Made by a program: the position numbers and the translations under genes
Part shown: piece by piece, positions 63,764 to 64,000 of the stretch
Layout: the number at the start of each line of letters is the position of its first letter
Numbering within the stretch: position 1 is the stretch's first letter
The notes under the pieces: model-generated
Seen by the model: the letters and a program-made list of their open reading frames with translations, nothing else
What the model was told of the DNA's origin: nothing
Database searches by the model: none
Assembly: GCA_021292165.1 (NCBI GenBank)
Contig: CM037876.1
Location: 42,084,575-42,148,574, forward strand
DNA: 64,000 nucleotides
Direction: 5' to 3'
Source: Shinisaurus crocodilurus
Taxonomy: Eukaryota; Chordata; Lepidosauria; Squamata; Shinisauridae

Positions 63764-64000
63764 CTGCTTAAAAATGGGGGGACGGGACACCATAATAAAC
63801 CAGTCCAAAAAGTCTCCTAAAGGGCAGTGGAGTTTTTTTTCAGGCAGCCACCTATTAAATGTCTCTGTTAAAGAGGCCCTGTAGATTTGAATGGGATGTA
63901 TGGGAGCACAGCTCCGTTCCAGATGTGGTGACGATGGTTTCTCAGGAGCTCTGCCCAGGAAGTAGATGGAACTTTATTCCTGGGTCCTGAAATCAGAATC
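63764..64000. other. No gene or classified repeat seen
   Basis: Window end; nothing recognised. Confidence 0.4.

Overview
This window looks like intergenic or intronic DNA from a reptile, most likely a squamate (lizard or snake). I found no host protein-coding gene, tRNA or rRNA gene that I would defend. Almost every recognisable segment is a transposable element or its debris. The squamate call rests on repeated copies of a tRNA-derived SINE of the Sauria-SINE style (tRNA-like head, conserved body, 3' end running into AATA repeats), on L2/CR1-group LINE 3' ends, on CR1 fragments and on very many short hAT and PIF/Harbinger-like palindromic elements. It is inferred from repeat types recalled from memory; no database was searched.

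Layout. 0-10 kb: half and full palindromic hAT MITEs, one hAT MITE nested inside another (5068-5381), an L2/CR1 LINE 3' end (7097-7689), a minus-strand 5S-derived SINE and a plus-strand tRNA SINE. 10-20 kb: paired palindromic MITEs, a decayed LINE reverse transcriptase (about 11.1-12.8 kb) interrupted by a MITE, further LINE 3' ends and MITEs. 20-31 kb: several hAT elements with clear 8-bp target-site duplications, a Tc1/mariner-like element (26814-27063), and a 1.03-kb hAT element carrying a transposase C-terminal remnant (28862-29888). 31-40 kb: LINE 3' ends, a 5S-derived SINE, simple repeats and a CR1 reverse-transcriptase fragment. 40.2-44.2 kb: a nearly full-length but broken minus-strand APE-type LINE with endonuclease, reverse transcriptase and a C-terminal C2H2 zinc finger. 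44-57 kb: GC-rich palindromes, SINE fragments, MITEs, a locally duplicated segment and a quiet repeat-poor stretch. 58.46-61.68 kb: a large inverted-repeat (foldback) element whose two arms of about 807 and 808 bp were each hit by a different later insertion, a 5S-derived SINE in the left arm and a 989-bp hAT element in the right arm. 61.7-64 kb: hAT, MIR, Harbinger-like and tRNA SINE copies.

How the pieces interact. The elements do not form a pathway; they form a stratigraphy. Many insertions can be ordered because the interrupted sequence is also present uninterrupted elsewhere in the window (the opposite foldback arm; the paralogous repeat near 26.5 kb). The autonomous classes represented (APE LINE, CR1/L2, hAT, mariner, Harbinger) are the presumed sources of enzymes for the non-autonomous copies. 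Every coding remnant seen is broken, so nothing in this window is likely to be active by itself.

The strongest candidates for something not well described are the foldback element, with a possible hammerhead-ribozyme-like relic in both arms, and the SINE that joins a 5S rRNA head to a CR1-like tail. Both need database searches that could not be run here.
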